From assembly GCA_012798185.1 (NCBI GenBank), contig JAAZNS010000096.1, positions 1-5,593 on the forward strand: a stretch of DNA of 5,593 nucleotides, written 5' to 3'. This document shows positions 5,479-5,593 of the stretch, piece after piece. Made by a program: the position numbers and the translations under genes. Every line of letters starts with the position of its first letter. Positions within the stretch are counted from its first letter, which is position 1. Source of the stretch: Chloroflexota bacterium. GTDB lineage: Bacteria; Chloroflexota; Anaerolineae; Anaerolineales; UBA4823. The notes under the pieces are model-generated. The model was not told where the DNA came from. It was given only the letters and a program-made list of their open reading frames with translations, and did not search any database.

Positions 5479-5593
5479 ATACTGCCCCTATCTTGGCAGA
5501 GTAGTTACCCCATTTATAAAAAAAGGGGGCTGTCCTAAAAGTAGGCTGTCACCCTGAGCGAAGCGAAGGGTCTATTCATTACATAAAAGGGAT
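5479..5593. other. Non-coding tail after phaR
   Basis: No ORF is visible on either strand. The stretch holds a weak hairpin (CTGCC at 5482-5486, GGCAG at 5495-5499) without a following T-run, so the operon terminator is not clearly identified. From about 5525 a repeat-like sequence begins and continues toward the edge. Confidence 0.5.
5525..5573. repeat. Dispersed-repeat-like sequence, possibly the edge of a small mobile element
   Basis: The sequence begins GGGGGCTGTCCTAAAAGT, repeats GGCTGTC 16 bases later (5528-5534 and 5544-5550), then reads ACCCTGAGCGAAGCGAAGGG. ACCCT and AGGGT (5551-5555 and 5567-5571) can pair. From memory, 'CCTGAGCGAAGCGAAGGGTC' is a sequence seen many times in intergenic regions of varied bacterial genomes, including Chloroflexota. 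The GGGGGCTGTCC start also resembles insertion-sequence terminal repeats. No transposase is in the window. Confidence 0.5.

Noticed and set aside
5482..5499. CTGCC / GGCAG hairpin as terminator of the phasin-phaR operon
   Set aside because: The stem is only five base pairs and no T-run follows.
1..5593. tRNA, rRNA, CRISPR array, riboswitch or complete insertion sequence
   Set aside because: Reading both strands showed no cloverleaf, regularly spaced repeats, transposase or known riboswitch core.

Overview
The window looks like ordinary chromosome from an AT-rich bacterium (roughly 40% G+C by eye). I would guess an anaerobic member of the Chloroflexota (Anaerolineae-like). The guess rests on the combination of a PspC stub, a long-form nicotinate phosphoribosyltransferase, a ParB-like/universal-stress fusion protein, a 'SCGDLP' metallophosphoesterase and a phasin/PhaR pair. 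It is an inference from gene content and remembered family patterns; no rRNA or marker gene is present.

Layout, left to right. (1) 1-101, minus strand: the first 33 codons of a PspC-domain membrane protein that runs off the left edge. (2) 301-1884, minus: pncB, nicotinate phosphoribosyltransferase (NAD salvage), starting at TTG with a clear ribosome binding site. (3) 1885-2102: a divergent intergenic region with one small perfect hairpin. (4) 2103-3884, plus: a 593-residue protein with an N-terminal ParB/sulfiredoxin-like segment ('DGNHRVSVAR'), a helical middle segment and two C-terminal Usp-like domains; only the second keeps the ATP-binding glycine motif. (5) 3891-4511, minus: a 206-residue calcineurin-like phosphoesterase, convergent with gene 4 with only six bases between the stop codons. 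(6) 4661-5029 and 5062-5478, plus: a short phasin-like granule protein followed by a PhaR-type polyhydroxyalkanoate (PHA) regulator, almost certainly one operon. (7) 5479-5593: a non-coding tail with a repeat-like sequence that appears to continue past the right edge.

The most interesting part is the gap between the phosphoesterase and the phasin gene. A near-consensus sigma-70 promoter (TTGCCA, 17-bp spacer, TATAAT) has a 10-bp perfect inverted repeat filling its spacer and -10 box. A second, weaker copy with the same right half-site and three-base centre lies at about +1. This is the layout of a repressor-controlled promoter. The second gene of the operon encodes a PhaR-like DNA-binding protein, so autoregulation is the simplest hypothesis. 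The phasin and PhaR also end in the same 24-residue coiled-coil module (16 of 24 identical, no gaps), suggesting that they pair with each other or share a docking surface. No PHA synthase gene is in the window, so a PHA-granule role is unproven here.

The remaining genes are independent units: NAD salvage, an envelope-stress (PspC) protein, a nucleotide-binding stress protein, and a phosphoesterase lacking the first metal-site histidine. No tRNA, rRNA, CRISPR array or complete mobile element was seen.
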